Shown: positions 63,734-64,000 of the stretch, in pieces | How the letters are laid out: every line of letters begins with the position of its first letter | Numbering within the stretch: position 1 is the stretch's first letter | Source of the DNA: Emydura subglobosa | Lineage: Eukaryota; Chordata; Testudines; Chelidae | Length of the DNA: 64,000 nucleotides | Direction: 5' to 3' | Assembly: GCA_007922225.1 (NCBI GenBank) | Contig: ML679961.1 | Coordinates: 4,169,295 to 4,233,294, forward strand | The notes under the pieces: model-generated | What the model saw: the letters and a program-made list of their open reading frames with translations, nothing else | The model's database searches: none | Told to the model about the DNA's origin: nothing | Made by a program: the position numbers and the translations under genes

Positions 63734-64000
63734 GATCTGTAGAAAACCCAATAGTAATGCAGTAAAGAAGGAATCCTATTTATCTCACATGATGGAACAC
63801 CATTTTTGTGCATTTTTTCATCTTTGGCTTCTTCTCTACCATAAATAGAAAGTGAAACAGACAACCACTTTATTAGCCTTTTCTGTATATTAGGGCCATC
63901 ATAATGGGTGGGTAGGTCTTTACTCGGCAAACTCCTACTGGAATCATTGGGAATCTTCCTGAATAAGACCTGATTAAGGACCACAGCATTCAGCGAAATA
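63734..64000. other. No recognised feature to the window end
   Basis: The minus-strand frame at 63673-63984 crosses the hAT edge and has no known motif. Confidence 0.4.

Overview
The window looks like vertebrate nuclear DNA that is almost wholly intergenic or intronic and built from transposable elements of several ages. The repertoire is many CR1 LINE copies of at least three families, CORE/MIR-type SINE pieces, an RTE LINE, a Penelope-like element, Ty3/gypsy and other LTR remains, hAT and PIF/Harbinger DNA transposons, and inverted-repeat elements. With CR1 dominance and the CR1 3' end GGCCGTTCTTATGTTC, this points to a turtle as the most likely source; another non-avian sauropsid cannot be excluded. 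I recognise no host gene exon, tRNA, rRNA or CRISPR array. A run of 10 N at 10668-10677 marks an assembly gap.

Layout. 1-6.4 kb: hAT pieces, a MIR, small inverted-repeat elements and a Harbinger-like MITE. 8.1-10.6 kb: an RTE LINE (minus strand) inserted in an older CR1 tail, with a 13-bp target duplication. 12.8-15.6 kb: a very old Jockey/CR1-supergroup LINE (plus strand). 16-19.5 kb: MIRs, a CR1 tail and a probable solo LTR. 21.2-24.9 kb: a long, decayed minus-strand CR1 with both ORFs recognisable. 27.5-30.7 kb: a plus-strand CR1 split by a solo LTR and by an internally deleted minus-strand CR1. 32.5-33.4 kb: a CR1 in an unclassified inverted-terminus repeat. 35.3-37.7 kb: a 400-bp hAT with target duplication, a possible LTR, and a two-LTR gypsy remnant holding only a scrap of gag. 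38.7-43.5 kb: a nearly intact CR1 (ORF1 esterase, ORF2 endonuclease plus reverse transcriptase), followed head to tail by a second truncated CR1 and tail to tail by a third. 49-54 kb: more CR1 pieces. 55.3-59.3 kb: the best nest, a Penelope-like element split by a CR1 that is itself split by a two-gene Harbinger transposon. 59.3-64 kb: a hAT, a second Penelope-like tail, a CR1 tail and a 771-bp hAT carrying the end of a transposase.

How the parts relate. The coding parts are selfish-element genes. CR1 ORF1 (zinc finger plus SGNH esterase) and ORF2 (AP endonuclease plus reverse transcriptase) together carry out target-primed reverse transcription. The Harbinger transposase and its convergent Myb-like partner normally act together in excision and integration. 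Every copy here has disabling lesions; the CR1 at 38.7 kb is closest to intact. Nesting gives an order of insertion at several sites. No previously undescribed system stands out. The most interesting items are the nested insertions with readable target duplications, hammerhead-ribozyme-like cores in the Penelope-type tails, the gypsy micro-element and an unclassified repeat family with AGAGCTGG-like ends. All assignments are from reading sequence; no database search was run.
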